From: [Zimmermannella] alba NBRC 15616
GTDB lineage: Bacteria; Actinomycetota; Actinomycetes; Actinomycetales; Microbacteriaceae
Direction: 5' to 3'
Length of the DNA stretch: 64,000 nt
Assembly: GCF_001570905.1 (NCBI RefSeq)
Contig: NZ_BCSO01000009.1
Span: 1-64,000, forward strand
Positions 45,434 to 53,712 of this stretch are shown here, in pieces. Every line of letters starts with the position of its first letter. Position 1 is the first letter of the stretch. The notes beneath the pieces are model-generated. The model was not told where the DNA came from. It saw only the letters and a program-made list of their open reading frames with translations, and searched no databases. The position numbers and the translations under genes were made by a program.

Positions 45434-45459
45434 ATAACGTGATCATATATTCACGTTAT
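45434..45459 (-). promoter_or_regulatory. Operator/promoter of the MNT/HEPN operon
   Basis: ATAACGTGA and TCACGTTAT form perfect 9-base arms around an AT-rich 8-base spacer, directly touching the MNT start codon. On the minus strand the spacer and arm contain TATGAT, ending 8 bases before the ATG, with TTGTTT 18 bases further up. Transcription would begin at or near the ATG. A repressor bound here would cover the -10. Confidence 0.6.
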
Positions 45460-45652
45460 GGGAATAAACAATGCGGTGTGCGTAGCTCAGGGAAACGGCA
45501 TGACGCATTTGCGTTGGAGCGCGGAGTCGTTGCCGCGGCGTGCACGAGGGAGCGCGGATGCTGTCTCGTGTCAGCACGGCACCTAGGCTCCTGAGCAACG
45601 AACCTCAACGACGAGGCTCGACAACGCATCGCCTGCAATGACGGAGGCCATC

Positions 45653-47248
45653 ATGCACACCCAAACAATTGGGCAGGCCGCGCCTGCCACCACGGCACCT
45701 GTGACGCCAGCATCCGGCATCCCGACACCAACACGAAAGCTCGGGACGTTTTCGATCGCGATGATGATCGTCGCGGCATCCGCGCCGCTCACCGTTATCG
45801 CCGGTGGCGCACCGAGTAGTTTCGCCGTGAGTGGCATCACCTCGGTTCCTGCCGCCTACCTCGTGCTTGCCGCGGTCCTCGCGCTCTTTGCCTTTGGATA
45901 CGCGGCCATGGCGCGACACATTACGAACCCCGGTGCCTTCTACGCTTACGTGGCCCGCGGGCTCGGGCGACCCCTCGGTGTCGCCTCCGCGATCGGTGCG
46001 ATGGTGTCCTACCTCGCCATGGAGTTCGGCATCTTCGGCATGTTCGGGTTCACCGTCGCGGACTGGCTCACCGTTCGATTCGGGCTTGAAACGAGCTGGT
46101 GGATGTGGGCGCTCGCGGGCGTGCTCATCGTCGGGGTGCTCGGCATGTGGCGAATCGATTTTTCAGCCCGGGTCATCGCGGTGCTCGTGGCGCTTGAGTT
46201 CCTCGCCGTTGGCGTTGTGGATGCCGTCGGGCTGGGTGCAGCGCCAGAGGGGTACCCGCTCGACGCGATCAACCCGGCATCTCTCATCACGCCCGAAGTT
46301 GGCGTCTTGCTCGCCTTCGGTGTGGCCGCGTTCATGGGCTTCGAGTCGGCGGCGATCTACGCGCACGAGGCAAAGAATCCGCGCACGACGATCGGTCGCG
46401 CGACCTTCCTCGCGGTGATCGGCGTCGGACTCTTCTACAGCATTTCGGCCTGGGCACTCACCGTCGGCGTCGGGCCCTCGCAGGTCGTTGCCCAGTCCGA
46501 GGAACTCGGTCCCGGCATCGTCTTCGCGCTCATCGGCGCGCACTTGCCCGAGGTCGTCGTCGACATCGTGAACGCGCTTTTCATCACGAGTCTTTTCGCA
46601 GCGCTCCTCTCGTTCCACAACGCGGTCTCTCGCTACATCGCCGAGCTTGGCCGGGAGCGCGTTGCCCCGCAGGTCTTCGCGAAGCGCACCGAGAATGGAG
46701 CCCCGATCGTCGGCTCGCTCACGCAGACGGTCCTCTCGATCATCGTCACGCTCGGCTTCGTGCTCGGTGACCCGGGTGACCCCCTCTACCCGGTCCTCAC
46801 CATGTTCACCTGGCTCACGAACACGGGTGCGTTCGGACTCGTCCTGCTCATGTGCTTTGTGGCGGTCGCCATCATTGCCTTCTTCATCCGCGACGACCGC
46901 GGTGTGGGCGCCTGGTCGCGGCTGTTCGCACCCGCGATCGCCGCGATGGCGCTCGGGGCTGTGTTTATCCTCGTGCTCGTGAACTTCCCGCTCATGCTCG
47001 GGCAGGAGGAAGCTGACCTGCTCACCTGGATTCTGCCAAGCCTCGTCATCGTGCCCGGTGCGCTCGGGTTTGCCTGGGCGATGTACCTCAAGAGCGCGCG
47101 ACCCGAGGCCTATGCGGGGATCGCAGCCGATATGGATGCCCCGACCGGCGTCATCCCGATCGTCCATCCCGCACCCGGCGCGGACCGTGCTCCCTTCATG
47201 GCTGATGCACATGAGCCCGCTCCCGGGGCGCCGGCCACCCGTCGCTGA
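45653..47248 (+). CDS. APC-family amino acid/amine permease
   Basis: This 531-residue APC superfamily transporter has about twelve membrane helices. The first helix region SIAMMIVAASAPLTVIAGGAP has the broken-helix pattern of the family, and GFESAAIYAHEAKNP is the conserved segment after helix 6. A short polar C-terminus ends PAPGAPATRR. It lies 64 bases ahead of an aldehyde dehydrogenase gene in the same direction, so it may import an amine or amino acid fed into that enzyme's pathway. I chose the ATG at 45653, five bases behind GGAGG, over ATG 45638. Confidence 0.88.
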   Translation: MHTQTIGQAAPATTAPVTPASGIPTPTRKLGTFSIAMMIVAASAPLTVIAGGAPSSFAVSGITSVPAAYLVLAAVLALFAFGYAAMARHITNPGAFYAYVARGLGRPLGVASAIGAMVSYLAMEFGIFGMFGFTVADWLTVRFGLETSWWMWALAGVLIVGVLGMWRIDFSARVIAVLVALEFLAVGVVDAVGLGAAPEGYPLDAINPASLITPEVGVLLAFGVAAFMGFESAAIYAHEAKNPRTTIGRATFLAVIGVGLFYSISAWALTVGVGPSQVVAQSEELGPGIVFALIGAHLPEVVVDIVNALFITSLFAALLSFHNAVSRYIAELGRERVAPQVFAKRTENGAPIVGSLTQTVLSIIVTLGFVLGDPGDPLYPVLTMFTWLTNTGAFGLVLLMCFVAVAIIAFFIRDDRGVGAWSRLFAPAIAAMALGAVFILVLVNFPLMLGQEEADLLTWILPSLVIVPGALGFAWAMYLKSARPEAYAGIAADMDAPTGVIPIVHPAPGADRAPFMADAHEPAPGAPATRR

Positions 47249-47312
47249 ATCGAATCACCTCACCGAAACATTCACCACCACTCGCATGTACGACCCTCAC
47301 CAAGGAGGAACC

Positions 47313-48728
47313 ATGAGTTGGAACACCGCACAGGAACTACTTGACGCGATCACCGACGAGACCGGTCGCGAAGTCTTCGACCCGGCGACCGGCGAGCTCA
47401 TCGGCAAAGCGCCAGTCGCGAACGAGGCCGATCTCGAGGACGCGATCGCGCGCGCCCAGGCAGCGCAGAAGGCGTGGGCAGCGAAGCCCGTCGCCGAGCG
47501 CAACGAGCTCCTCGTGAAGGCTGCTGAAGCGATTGAGGCGGCGGCCGAGCCCCTCGCCGAAATCCTCTCCCGCGAGCAGGGCAAGCCCCTCAACGGCCCG
47601 AACGCCCGCTTCGAGGTCGGCGGATGCGCGGGCTGGTTCCGCGCGAACGCAAGCTTCGCCCTCGAACCGGAAACGATCGTGGATGACGAGACGCAGCGCT
47701 CGGTCATGGTCTACGACCCGATCGGTGTCGTCGGGGCGATCAGCCCGTGGAACTGGCCGATGATGATCTCGGTCTGGCAGTGGGCTCCGTCCCTCAAGAT
47801 GGGGAACACAGTCGTCGCGAAGCCGGCATCGTCGACGACGCTCTCGGTGCTCGCGCTCGGCCACGTCGTGAACTCGGTGCTGCCGGAGGACCTCCTCATC
47901 GTCGTCCCCGCATCCGGCCGCATTGCCTCGAAGCTCGCGAGTGATGAGCGCATCGGCAAGGTCATGTTCACGGGCTCGACCGAAGTCGGAAAGACGATTG
48001 CGCGCGAAGCGGCTGGCTCGGTTGCGCGTGTGACCCTCGAACTCGGCGGTAACGACGCGGGCATCGTCTTGGACGACGCCGATCCCGCGAAGATCGCCGA
48101 GGGTGTGTTCTGGGGCGCCTTCATCAACACCGGGCAGACCTGTGCTGCCTTGAAGCGCCTCTACGTCCCTGCATCGATCTACGACGAGGTTGTGGATGCG
48201 GTCGCCAAGGTCGCCGAGTCGACGCCGATGGGTGTGGGACTTGACGAGCAGAACGTCCTCGGGCCGCTCCAGAACAAGGATCAGTACGAGATTGTCGCGG
48301 ACCTCGTGGAGAAGGCGCGCTCGGCTGGTGCCCGCATCGTGGTCGGCGGCAACCCGGATCCTGAGCAGCCCGGATTCTTCTACCCGTCGACGATCGTAGC
48401 CGACATCGAGAACGACAACCCGCTCGTCGCGGAGGAGCAGTTCGGCCCGGTGCTGCCGATCGTGAAGTACGACTCGCTCGACCAGGCGATCGAGTGGGCG
48501 AACGCGCTCGACGTGGCGCTCGGCTCATCCGTGTGGTCGTCCAACGAGGAGCGCGCGCTTGAGGTTGCGTCTCGACTTGTGGCCGGAACGACGTGGATCA
48601 ACTCGCACGGCACCCTGCACCCTGCCGTCCCCTTCGGCGGCGCGAAGCAGTCGGGCTACGGCGTCGAGTTCGGCGTCGACGGGCTCAAGCACGTCGCGCA
48701 GCCCCACGTCATCACCGTGACCAAGTAG
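47313..48728 (+). CDS. NAD(P)-dependent aldehyde dehydrogenase
   Basis: This 471-residue enzyme oxidises an aldehyde to the acid. Motifs: SPWNWPMM (substrate tunnel), FTGSTEVGK (cofactor turn), ELGGNDAGI with the general-base Glu, and INTGQTCAALKRLYV with the catalytic Cys. It starts at an ATG behind AAGGAGG. With the amine permease upstream and a copper amine oxidase in the same region, it is a good candidate for the (hydroxy)phenylacetaldehyde dehydrogenase step (FeaB/PadA role), but the substrate cannot be read from sequence. It is distinct from HpaE at 57990. A 62-base perfect palindrome follows the stop. Confidence 0.88.
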   Translation: MSWNTAQELLDAITDETGREVFDPATGELIGKAPVANEADLEDAIARAQAAQKAWAAKPVAERNELLVKAAEAIEAAAEPLAEILSREQGKPLNGPNARFEVGGCAGWFRANASFALEPETIVDDETQRSVMVYDPIGVVGAISPWNWPMMISVWQWAPSLKMGNTVVAKPASSTTLSVLALGHVVNSVLPEDLLIVVPASGRIASKLASDERIGKVMFTGSTEVGKTIAREAAGSVARVTLELGGNDAGIVLDDADPAKIAEGVFWGAFINTGQTCAALKRLYVPASIYDEVVDAVAKVAESTPMGVGLDEQNVLGPLQNKDQYEIVADLVEKARSAGARIVVGGNPDPEQPGFFYPSTIVADIENDNPLVAEEQFGPVLPIVKYDSLDQAIEWANALDVALGSSVWSSNEERALEVASRLVAGTTWINSHGTLHPAVPFGGAKQSGYGVEFGVDGLKHVAQPHVITVTK

Positions 48729-48785
48729 CCGGGTCGGGGGTCCGGGTTCCGCCCGGCACCCGCGCCCATGCCTGGCGCTCAACAT

Positions 48786-48847
48786 ATCTGGCGCAAATGG
48801 TTGGTCCGGTCACAAATTTGTGACCGGACCAACCATTTGCGCCAGAT
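48786..48847. terminator. 62-base perfect palindrome (hairpin family, P5)
   Basis: Bases 48786-48816 and 48817-48847 are exact reverse complements, so the palindrome has no separate loop. The arm contains CTGGCGCAAATGGTTGGTCC and ends GGTCACAAA. It lies between the convergent aldehyde dehydrogenase (+) and hpaI (-) genes, 57 and 49 bases from their stops, and is the longest member of the family. Confidence 0.75.
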
Positions 48848-48896
48848 TTCTTGCGGGAGGCGGGAGACGGGAGGGGACGGGGGAGAGGGGCTGGGG

Positions 48897-49709
48897 TTAG
48901 TAGCTCGCGCGGGTGGTGGAATCGCCGGAGCAGAGCTCGGCGGCGAACTTCTCGGAGGTGCGGGCGACGGTCGCCACATCCGCGTCGACGAGCACGAAAT
49001 CGACCCCGGCATCGAGGTATCGCTTGCGGGCTTCCTCACCGAATGCATTCACGCCGACGGGCTTGCCCGCCTTGTGCGCAGCGGTGATCGCACGTTCGAC
49101 CGCGGCAACGACCTCGGGACGCTCTTGCTCGCCGAGTAGGCCCATGGACGCGGCAAGGTCGCTCGGTCCGACGAACACCGCATCCACGCCATCCACCGCG
49201 ACGATCGCGTCAGCATTCTCGACCGCCTCAACCGTCTCAATCTGCACGGTGAGTGAAACGAGTTCGGATGCTCGCGCCAGGTAGTCGGGCACGCGATTCC
49301 ACCGCGCACCACGAGCCAGTGCTGAGCCGACGCCTCGCACGCCGCGCGGTGGGTAGTGCATGGCCGCGACCGCAGCTTCAGCGTCCTCTGCCGTGTTCAC
49401 CATCGGAACGAGCATGTTCTGCGCCCCGAGATCGAGGTATTGCTTGATGACTACCTTGTCGTTGACTGGCACGCGCACGACCGGCGTGGTCGGGTACGCG
49501 GCGGCCGCCTGCAGCTGCAGCTGAATCGATTCAAGCCCGAGTGGCGAGTGTTCCGCATCGATCAAGAGCCAGTCGAGGCCAGCGCCCGCGACAATCTCGG
49601 CCATGAGCGGCGAACCGGAGCACACCCACATGCCGGCGAGTGCGCGTTGCCGTGAAGCCTCGCGAAGGCGGTCGGCGAAGGTCGGCGGAAGGTCTACACG
49701 AAGCGACAT
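48897..49709 (-). CDS. hpaI: HpaI-type aldolase (4-hydroxy-2-oxoheptanedioate aldolase family)
   Basis: This 270-residue class II pyruvate aldolase is of the HpaI/HpcH family. Conserved residues are visible: LLIDAEHSPLG with the catalytic His, VVRVPVND with the conserved Arg, QIETVEAVEN and VFVGPSDLAAS with the metal-binding Glu and Asp. It should cleave 4-hydroxy-2-oxoheptane-1,7-dioate to pyruvate and succinate semialdehyde, the last step of homoprotocatechuate breakdown. It overlaps hpaH by 16 bases, so both come from one transcript. Confidence 0.9.
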   Translation of the reverse strand: MSLRVDLPPTFADRLREASRQRALAGMWVCSGSPLMAEIVAGAGLDWLLIDAEHSPLGLESIQLQLQAAAAYPTTPVVRVPVNDKVVIKQYLDLGAQNMLVPMVNTAEDAEAAVAAMHYPPRGVRGVGSALARGARWNRVPDYLARASELVSLTVQIETVEAVENADAIVAVDGVDAVFVGPSDLAASMGLLGEQERPEVVAAVERAITAAHKAGKPVGVNAFGEEARKRYLDAGVDFVLVDADVATVARTSEKFAAELCSGDSTTRASY

Positions 49710-50479
49710 GAAATCGTCCCCATTCGTCCATAGTCGCAGAGCACGGTGTCTCCCCGGTCAATCCACATCGGGCGCGTGAATGAGCCGGCGAGGATGATCT
49801 CGCCCGCCTCAAGCTTCTGGCCGTGCTGGTGGAACTTGTTCGTGAGCCACGCGACGCCCATGCCCGGGTGGTTGAGGACCCCGGCGGCGACGCCCGTCTC
49901 TTCGACCGTCTCGTTCTTGTAGAGGAGTGCGGAGACCCAGCGAACGTCGATCTCGTCCGGGCGCATTGGGTTACCACCGAGCACCATCCCGCCGTAGGCC
50001 GCGTTGTCGGAGATCGTGTCGACGATCGTGCGGCCCTCCATCTCGATGTGCGAGTTGAGGATTTCGAGGGCAGGCGTCACGTATTCGGTCGCGCGGAGCA
50101 CATCGAAGAGCGTGCAGTTCGGGCCTTCGAGCGCATCCTTGAGGACGAAGGCGAGCTCGACCTCGATGCGGACGTTCGAGAACTGGCCGTGTTCGATGAC
50201 GGCACCGTTCTCGTGAATCGTGTCAGCAAACATGACGCCATAGTCAGGTTCGGTGATGCCGGTGGCCTGCTGCATCGCCTTTGATGTGAGACCAATCTTG
50301 CGGCCAGCGATGCGGCGCCCCTCAGCGAGTGCCTTGTCGCGCCACACCCCCTGGATGGCGTAAGCATCCTCGACGGTTGCGTCGGGGTAACGGGCGGTGA
50401 TGCGGGGAATGACGCTCCTGTCGCGCTCTGCGCGCGCGAGCTCCTCCGCGATGACTTCGATGTCTGATCGCTCAAGCAT
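49694..50479 (-). CDS. hpaH: 2-oxo-hept-4-ene-1,7-dioate hydratase
   Basis: This 261-residue enzyme of the MhpD/HpaH family (related to FAH) adds water to 2-oxo-hept-4-ene-1,7-dioate, giving the HpaI substrate. Family features: AYAIQGVWRDKALAEGRRIAGRKIGLTSKAMQ at the N-terminus, RIEVELAFVL with the metal-binding Glu pair, and the C-terminal HGQKLEAGEIILAGSFTRP. I chose ATG 50479 (MLERSDIEVIAEEL). No Shine-Dalgarno is visible, and the only -10-like element is GAGAAT 7 bases before the ATG on the minus strand, so a leaderless mRNA is possible but not certain. Confidence 0.9.
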   Translation of the reverse strand: MLERSDIEVIAEELARAERDRSVIPRITARYPDATVEDAYAIQGVWRDKALAEGRRIAGRKIGLTSKAMQQATGITEPDYGVMFADTIHENGAVIEHGQFSNVRIEVELAFVLKDALEGPNCTLFDVLRATEYVTPALEILNSHIEMEGRTIVDTISDNAAYGGMVLGGNPMRPDEIDVRWVSALLYKNETVEETGVAAGVLNHPGMGVAWLTNKFHQHGQKLEAGEIILAGSFTRPMWIDRGDTVLCDYGRMGTISCRFV

Positions 50480-50566
50480 GCGGCTTATTCTCACATGCGG
50501 ATCCGGGAAGACTCCGGGGAACGCGGGGCGCAGGCGGGCATCAGCCAGCAAGCGCAGACGTGACAC

Positions 50567-50589
50567 ATGTCATGCCCGGGCCATGACAT
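50567..50589. promoter_or_regulatory. Palindromic operator candidate between hpaH and the CPBP gene
   Basis: ATGTCATG and CATGACAT form perfect 8-base arms around the spacer CCCGGGC. It lies in the 174-base divergent region, 88 bases above the hpaH start and 65 bases above the CPBP start. It has the size of a dimeric regulator site. The regulator is unknown; the GntR or AraC proteins nearby are candidates. Confidence 0.4.
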
Positions 50590-50653
50590 ACCTCACGCAA
50601 GATAGTGATTGGTGGCACTACTGCGCAGGAGCGCTCATCCACACACTGGAACC

Positions 50654-51634
50654 ATGACCGAGAACCAGACCCCCACCGCACACTTCCTGGCGCACTCCGA
50701 AGGCCACACTGCCGCCGTTGGGCTCGATCCCGCCGCGCAAACTCCTGCGGCTGCTCAGCCTCGCGAAGGGCTCCCCATGCCCCACACCTACGGCCTCCAC
50801 GCGCACCGTCAGCCATGGTGGAAGGGCCTGCTCGTCATCCTCACGCTTGCACTGAGTTACGGCGTCATCATGGTGATCAGCCAGGTGCTCGGCTTCTTCG
50901 CCGGAGTGCTCGTCGGCTTCACGAACCCCATCAACCCCATCACGATGCTCGCCCTCAACCTCAGCTGGGCGTCCATGATCTTCATTGCGCCGCTCGTGAC
51001 TCGCCTCTTTTACAAGGTGCCCAAGGGGAGCGTGTCCTCGCTCGAAGGGCGGTTGCGTTGGGGCCGTCTCGGCAAGGCGCTGCTGTGGATCCTGCCGCTC
51101 TACCTGCTGCTCAATCTCAGCTACCCGCTCTGGATGCCCTCGCTCGGCACCGGCGCGATGACCGCCATGCACTGGGGGCTTCTCGCTGTGGCGATCTTTA
51201 CCACCCCGCTTCAGGCCGCAGGTGAGGAGTACACCTTCCGCGGGGCGGCGAACATCGCTGCAGCGAGCTGGGCGGGCAGCGAACGCGCAGGCCTCGTCGT
51301 CGGCATGATCGTCTCGAACCTCATCTTCGGCCTTGCTCACGGCGCAACCGATCCCTGGCTCATCGTGTACTACCCGCTCTTCGGGCTCGGCTGTGCGCTC
51401 CTCGCTTACAAGACGCGGGGCCTGGAAACGTCGATCGTGGTGCACGCTGCGAATAACGTTGTCTCCTTCGTGCTCGCGAGCTTGTCGGGCGCTGACTTCA
51501 ACACAATGTTCGACCGCAGCAACGGTGTCGGCGGCCCCTTCGTATTCATTCCTCTCGCGCTCATGGCGGTCATCGTCGCCGTCACCTGGTACTGGGAAGG
51601 TCGCAAGGAACATCGCCTGAAGCAACTGGCGTAG
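50654..51634 (+). CDS. CPBP-family intramembrane metalloprotease
   Basis: This 326-residue membrane protein has about eight helices and belongs to the CPBP (CAAX protease and bacteriocin-processing, Abi) family. The three active-site motifs are present: AAGEEYTFRGAANI (EExxxR), IFGLAHGATD and HAANNVV. A polar N-terminal tail of about 55 residues precedes the first helix. Members process membrane-associated peptides or proteins, or act in immunity to bacteriocins; the substrate is unknown. It is followed after 36 bases by a histidine kinase and response regulator in the same direction, so they may form one operon. Confidence 0.85.
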   Translation: MTENQTPTAHFLAHSEGHTAAVGLDPAAQTPAAAQPREGLPMPHTYGLHAHRQPWWKGLLVILTLALSYGVIMVISQVLGFFAGVLVGFTNPINPITMLALNLSWASMIFIAPLVTRLFYKVPKGSVSSLEGRLRWGRLGKALLWILPLYLLLNLSYPLWMPSLGTGAMTAMHWGLLAVAIFTTPLQAAGEEYTFRGAANIAAASWAGSERAGLVVGMIVSNLIFGLAHGATDPWLIVYYPLFGLGCALLAYKTRGLETSIVVHAANNVVSFVLASLSGADFNTMFDRSNGVGGPFVFIPLALMAVIVAVTWYWEGRKEHRLKQLA

Positions 51635-51670
51635 TTCGTGCAGCGACGCCCCCGTGGAAGGATGAACGCC

Positions 51671-52882
51671 GTGAAGAACACGAAGCGTCGGCCGGACCTC
51701 GTGCGGGACACTCGCCGATTCGAGGCCTACTATCGCTGGTCGCTGTACAGCTTCACCCTCGTACAGCTTTTCTTCTTCGCGGGGGCGCTCGCGGCGTCGG
51801 GATCAGCTGGTGCATTCCCGGCTACGTGGACGTTCCTTGCATCGATGCTGCTGGGCGTCGCTCACGTGCCACTGCAGGTGCTCGTCGGGCGGAGCGCATT
51901 CAACGCCATCCGAACGCCCGCGCCGACACCGCGCCCGCTGCTTGTGGCGTGGGGCCTCGTTGGTCTCGCATCAATCGCGTTCAGCATGCCGTGGGAAACC
52001 CCGATGACGCCGTGGACGATGACGGTCAACGTCATCGTCGTCACGTCTCTTGCCATGCTGACGCCCCGGATGTCGTGGAGGACGCTGCTGGCTGTCTCAG
52101 GCGCGTTCATCATGGCGAACGCGATTGAGGCTTGCGTGTTGTTCCTCCTGTTCGGCGAAGCCACGGGCATCGCTGTCTCCGTGTGGTGGACTATGGGTGG
52201 GATCATCATGCTCATGACCGCATGGTCATTCGCCTGGGTTGTTCGCGTGCTCCTGCAGCTGGAGCAGGCGCGCGAGTCGCAAGCGCGACTGGCCGTGGCC
52301 GATGAACGCCTTCGCATCTCACGCGACCTCCACGACACCTTTGGTCGGACGCTCGCGACGATTTCGGTGAAGTCGACATTGGCCGGCGAACTCGTGCGTC
52401 GTGATCGCGCCACCGACGCGGCAAAGGAGCTCGACGAGATTCGTGACATTGCTGATCGTGCTGGGAAGGAAGTGCGTGCGATTGTCCGCGGAGAAGCCGA
52501 AGTCGGGCTCGGGCAGGAGTTCATTGGGGCGCGAGCGTTGCTCGCCTCGGCCGGTATCCACACGACGGTCGTGGGCGAACCGGACACGGTGCCGCAGGAG
52601 TTGGGTGCCGCGCTCGCCTGGATCGTGCGCGAGGGCGTCACGAACATCCTCCGGCACAGCCACGCGACACAGGCATCGCTGAGCATCAATGTCGAGGGTG
52701 GGTTGCTCACGCTTCTGCTCGCCAACGACGGTGCGCGACGCGACACGTCCGGAAGTCAAACCGGGATCGCGGGGATGCGCGAGCGCGTCAAGCCGTTTGC
52801 CGGTACGGTGACAGCCACGCGAGACGCGGAATGGTTCACACTCGAAGTGACGGCGCACGCAACGAAGGGAGTTTCGGCATGA
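51671..52882 (+). CDS. Histidine kinase (HisKA_3/LytS-NarX type)
   Basis: The sensor kinase has about 403 residues. Six membrane helices (about 30-200) form an intramembrane sensor with almost no external loops, as in DesK. The phosphoacceptor motif ERLRISRDLHDTFGRTLATI with its His is followed by a HATPase domain (AALAWIVREGVTNILRHSHA, QTGIAGMRERV). GTG 51671 has GGAAGG nine bases upstream; ATG 51662 directly abuts that sequence and is less likely. The stop overlaps the response-regulator start (ATGA). Being placed after a CPBP protease hints at cell-envelope stress or antimicrobial peptide sensing, an inference from context. Confidence 0.88.
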   Translation: MKNTKRRPDLVRDTRRFEAYYRWSLYSFTLVQLFFFAGALAASGSAGAFPATWTFLASMLLGVAHVPLQVLVGRSAFNAIRTPAPTPRPLLVAWGLVGLASIAFSMPWETPMTPWTMTVNVIVVTSLAMLTPRMSWRTLLAVSGAFIMANAIEACVLFLLFGEATGIAVSVWWTMGGIIMLMTAWSFAWVVRVLLQLEQARESQARLAVADERLRISRDLHDTFGRTLATISVKSTLAGELVRRDRATDAAKELDEIRDIADRAGKEVRAIVRGEAEVGLGQEFIGARALLASAGIHTTVVGEPDTVPQELGAALAWIVREGVTNILRHSHATQASLSINVEGGLLTLLLANDGARRDTSGSQTGIAGMRERVKPFAGTVTATRDAEWFTLEVTAHATKGVSA

Positions 52883-53484
52883 TCCGCATCCTTCTTGCCG
52901 ATGATGAGACCCTCATCCGGGATGCGCTCGTTTCACTGCTCGAACTCGAGGATGACCTCACCGTTGTGGCGCGGGCATCGAACGGCGTTGAAGCGCTTGA
53001 GCAGGCTCGAGCGATGAGGCCTGACATTGCCGTCCTCGACCTGCAGATGCCAGCCCTTGACGGCATCGAAACGGCACGCGTTCTCGGCACCGAGGCGCCG
53101 TCGTGCAGCAGCATCATCGTGACCTCGCACGGCCGCCCTGGCTATCTCAAGACAGCGCTCGCGGCCGGTGTGCGTGGATTCTTGCCAAAGACCGTGTCTG
53201 CACAGGTCCTCGCGCGGGTGGTGCGGGATGTGGCCAGCGGTGGCCGCTATGTTGACCCGGAGCTGGCGGCTGAAGCCATCGGTGCTGGAGATTCACCACT
53301 CTCGCCGCGTGAGGCGGACGTGTTGGCGCTCGCCGCAGAAGGGTCGCCCGTTGACGAAATTGCTCGGCGCGCGAATCTCTCGCCAGGCACCGTTCGGAAC
53401 TATCTTTCGCTCGCGACCACCAAGCTCGGTGCATCGAACCGCCACGAGGCTGCTCGCATCGCGAGCGAGCGCGGCTGGATCTAG
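52879..53484 (+). CDS. LuxR-family response regulator
   Basis: This 201-residue NarL/DesR-type regulator has a receiver domain with the acidic pocket (ILLADDETLI), the phospho-acceptor Asp in VLDLQMPALDG, and IIVTSHGRPGYLKTAL. The C-terminal LuxR helix-turn-helix (SPREADVLALAAEGSPVDEIARRANLS...NYLSLATTKLGASNRHEA) is complete. The 4-base overlap with the kinase gene marks them as a cognate pair. The target genes are not visible; it might control the CPBP gene and itself. Confidence 0.92.
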   Translation: MIRILLADDETLIRDALVSLLELEDDLTVVARASNGVEALEQARAMRPDIAVLDLQMPALDGIETARVLGTEAPSCSSIIVTSHGRPGYLKTALAAGVRGFLPKTVSAQVLARVVRDVASGGRYVDPELAAEAIGAGDSPLSPREADVLALAAEGSPVDEIARRANLSPGTVRNYLSLATTKLGASNRHEAARIASERGWI

Positions 53485-53712
53485 TCGCGCTCACGCTCAG
53501 TGCTGCTCGGGCTGCGCCTCGGCACGGTTGGGGCCGCCGGGCACTCTTCCACGCCATGAGCGCATCGCTCTGTGTCGTTCTGTGACGCCGCGCGACGGTT
53601 CGTGACCGTGACAGCTGCAGAGGCGGAAGGAGGCCGAGAAACTGAACGCGTCCCACGGCCCAACGTTGTACCGACGCGGCGGGCCCGCGCAACGACAGAA
53701 AGGACGCGCGCC

